Positions 4,896 to 6,603 of a DNA stretch of 6,603 bases are shown in pieces. Origin of the DNA: Deltaproteobacteria bacterium (GTDB taxonomy: Bacteria > Myxococcota_A > UBA9160); NCBI GenBank assembly GCA_003520425.1, contig DOUU01000054.1, forward strand, positions 9,914 to 16,516. Reading direction: 5' to 3'. The notes beneath the pieces were generated by a model that ran no database searches, was not told the DNA's origin, and saw nothing but the letters and a program-made list of their open reading frames with translations. The translations under genes were made by a program, and so were the position numbers. Within the stretch, counting starts at the first letter, position 1. Every line of letters starts with the position of its first letter.

Positions 4896-6506
4896 ATGAG
4901 ACCCAAGGCCATCGTCACTGCAAGTTCGCTCTGCTTCCTCCTCTCCTTCGGTCTGTCCGTGCCGACAGCAGCCGCGCATGGGGACCTGCGAAAGTTGCAG
5001 CACGTCATCATCGTGATGCAGGAGAACCACTCCTTTGACAACTATTTCGGGGCGCTTCCCTACGTACCGGGCGGCCCCTACCACGGACCTCGTCACCGAG
5101 AGGGGGACCGAGACGACGACAAGACGGGATGCAGCAAGCATGACCACGCCTGCGTGGACGGCCTCACCTGCAGCGTCGATGCGCTCGGCAATCTCAGCTG
5201 CGAGAATTCGAACGCGGAGAGCGACGGCAGCGTCGTGCACGCCTTCCACGATCTGCGCTACTGCACCGGGCCGGATTTGGATCACTCCTGGTCGGGCAGC
5301 CATCTCGAGGCCAATTTCAACCATCCGGCAGAGACGATTCTCTCGAGCCCCAACGACGGCTTCGTTCTTCGAAACGACAGCACCTCTCAGGGCCAGCTCG
5401 ACACCGGCCCAGAGACCGCGACCGACGACGACACGATGGGCTTCTACACGCAAACCGATCTGCCGTTCTACTACAGCCTCGCGCAGACGTTCGCCATTGA
5501 CGATCGCTACTTCTGTTCCGTCATCGGGCAGACCTTCCCGAACCGGGCCTACGCGTTAGCGGCGACTTCATTTGGTCATCTGACGACCGCAGAAATTTTT
5601 CCGCCGCCGGGCGGTTACAAGCCCATCACCGGCACGTTCTTCGACCTCCTGGACCAGCATGGCGTTTCATGGGTCGACTACTTCAATGACCTGCCGACGG
5701 CATTCATCTTCCGTCCGTCGTTTCCGTTCGAAACGGCGCACACCAAGCCAGTGTCCGCGTTTCTCGCAGATGCCGCAGCCGGCACGCTCCCGCAGGTTTC
5801 ATTCGTAGATCCCGATTTCGGTTTTGCGAGCACCAAAGGCGAGAACGATGAGCATCCTCCCACCGACATCCGCAAGGGCGAGAAGTTCGTCTCCGAGATC
5901 GTGAACGCAGTCCGCAACGGCCCCAGTTGGAAGGACTCGATCATCTTCATTACCTACGACGAGCACGGCGGTTTCTATGACCACGTCGCCCCGGCCCGTG
6001 CGCCGCAGGGAGGGGCGCTCAATCCCGACGGGATCAATCCCGGCCAGTGTGCGGATCTCTCGAATCCGCCCGCGAGCGAGCTGCCTGGAGGAGGGGCCGA
6101 GTGCTCCTCGAGCCAGGCGGAAGCGCTGGCGATCTGCCCGGAATTCACGAGCACCGGGCCGTATCCGGCGAACTGTGCGAATTTCAACCAGCTCGGCTTC
6201 CGCGTCCCGTTTATCGCGGTGTCGCCGTTTTCGAAACCCCACTACGTGTCGCACACGATCGGCGACCACACTTCGATGCTCGCCCTGATCGAGAAGCGGT
6301 TCATGGGGGGCATGAAGGACGACGAACGAGAGGACGACCGCGACCGCCCGCATCCCGCCCTCACTGCACGGGATGCGAATGCCGACCCGCTTGAGGACAT
6401 GTTCGATTTCTCGAGTGCGCCGTCGATGGACGCTCCCGTTCCCACCGCACCCGGGGATAGCCCGAGCGACCCGGGGTGCCCGTTCGTACCGGGCCAAAGC
6501 GGGTGA
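4896..6506 (+). CDS. Secreted phospholipase C/acid phosphatase-family phosphoesterase
   Basis: This 536-residue protein has a Sec signal peptide (MRPK, hydrophobic core to residue 22, likely cleavage after PTAAA). No twin-arginine motif or lipobox is seen, so it should be periplasmic or secreted. The phosphoesterase family signatures are all present: HVIIVMQENHSFDNYFG (E43, N44), GQTFPNRAYALA (T213, the likely nucleophile position), YDEHGGFYDHVAP (D355, E356) and GFRVPFIAVSPFSKP followed by DHTSML. A Cys-rich section (C79, C86, C92, C102, C123), which I recall from relatives, probably forms disulfides. The family hydrolyses phospholipid headgroups or phosphomonoesters; sequence alone does not decide between the two. 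The C-terminal repeat domains of large haemolytic phospholipases C are absent. The ATG is supported by GGAAAGGGA just upstream; an earlier ATG at 4839 lacks a ribosome binding site. It appears to be transcribed alone. Confidence 0.93.
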   Translation: MRPKAIVTASSLCFLLSFGLSVPTAAAHGDLRKLQHVIIVMQENHSFDNYFGALPYVPGGPYHGPRHREGDRDDDKTGCSKHDHACVDGLTCSVDALGNLSCENSNAESDGSVVHAFHDLRYCTGPDLDHSWSGSHLEANFNHPAETILSSPNDGFVLRNDSTSQGQLDTGPETATDDDTMGFYTQTDLPFYYSLAQTFAIDDRYFCSVIGQTFPNRAYALAATSFGHLTTAEIFPPPGGYKPITGTFFDLLDQHGVSWVDYFNDLPTAFIFRPSFPFETAHTKPVSAFLADAAAGTLPQVSFVDPDFGFASTKGENDEHPPTDIRKGEKFVSEIVNAVRNGPSWKDSIIFITYDEHGGFYDHVAPARAPQGGALNPDGINPGQCADLSNPPASELPGGGAECSSSQAEALAICPEFTSTGPYPANCANFNQLGFRVPFIAVSPFSKPHYVSHTIGDHTSMLALIEKRFMGGMKDDEREDDRDRPHPALTARDANADPLEDMFDFSSAPSMDAPVPTAPGDSPSDPGCPFVPGQSG

Positions 6507-6541
6507 CCCGCGGCTCCGCGCGCGCTCGGCGCGGAGGCGGG
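6507..6541 (+). terminator. Strong GC hairpin directly after the phospholipase C stop
   Basis: CTCCGCGC (6514-6521) pairs with GCGCGGAG (6529-6536). It is extended outward by CCCGC (6507-6511) with GCGGG (6537-6541), leaving a 2-base bulge, for 13 bp in all. It begins on the base after the stop codon. No U-tract follows, as for the other hairpins in this window. The remaining 62 bases of the window hold nothing I can assign. Confidence 0.5.
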
Positions 6542-6603
6542 CAGTGCGTGCGCGGGAAGGTGCCCGTAGTCCGCGAAAAGCCGGGGGTCGAGGGGATCCG
6601 AAG

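Noticed and set aside
4551..5453. Minus-strand open frame of 300 codons opposite the start of the phospholipase C gene
   Set aside because: It overlaps the signal peptide and catalytic motifs of the real gene and spans its promoter gap. No domain was recognised.

Overview
The window is GC-rich DNA (mostly G/C at third codon positions) from a Gram-negative bacterium. Two of its proteins look like periplasmic Spy/CpxP-type (LTxxQ) proteins, and a third is a Sec-exported phosphoesterase, so an outer membrane is likely. Nothing fixes the taxon. A high-GC proteobacterium, or a myxobacterial or deltaproteobacterial-type lineage, would fit. I see no mobile element, tRNA, rRNA, CRISPR array or phage gene.

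Layout. On the minus strand at the left are two LTxxQ proteins: a proline-rich one (53-604) and, upstream of it after a 299-base gap, one with a His/Cys patch (904-1422). A 330-base divergent region (1423-1752) holds two abutting perfect 12-bp palindromes. It separates them from a plus-strand VOC/glyoxalase-fold gene (1753-2142). That gene converges on a minus-strand GFA/CENP-V-type zinc protein (2180-2668), with a perfect 10-bp-stem hairpin between the two stop codons. The GFA gene is divergent from an AraC-family regulator (2777-3649), and a nested inverted repeat lies between them. The regulator's stop codon overlaps the start of a transglutaminase-fold protein (3646-4695) as ATGA. After a 200-base gap with a plausible sigma70-type promoter comes a secreted phospholipase C/acid phosphatase-family enzyme (4896-6506), followed directly by a strong GC hairpin.

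How the genes might work together. VOC and GFA proteins both belong to families linked to handling small reactive carbonyl or thiol-adduct compounds. The AraC regulator is placed to control the divergent GFA gene and its own coupled transglutaminase partner. The LTxxQ pair suggests envelope stress or metal response, but no two-component system or ECF sigma factor is visible here. The phospholipase C looks like an independent unit. Most of the window is ordinary accessory metabolism and envelope biology. The least explained parts are the AraC-transglutaminase coupling and the palindromes at 1526-1547.
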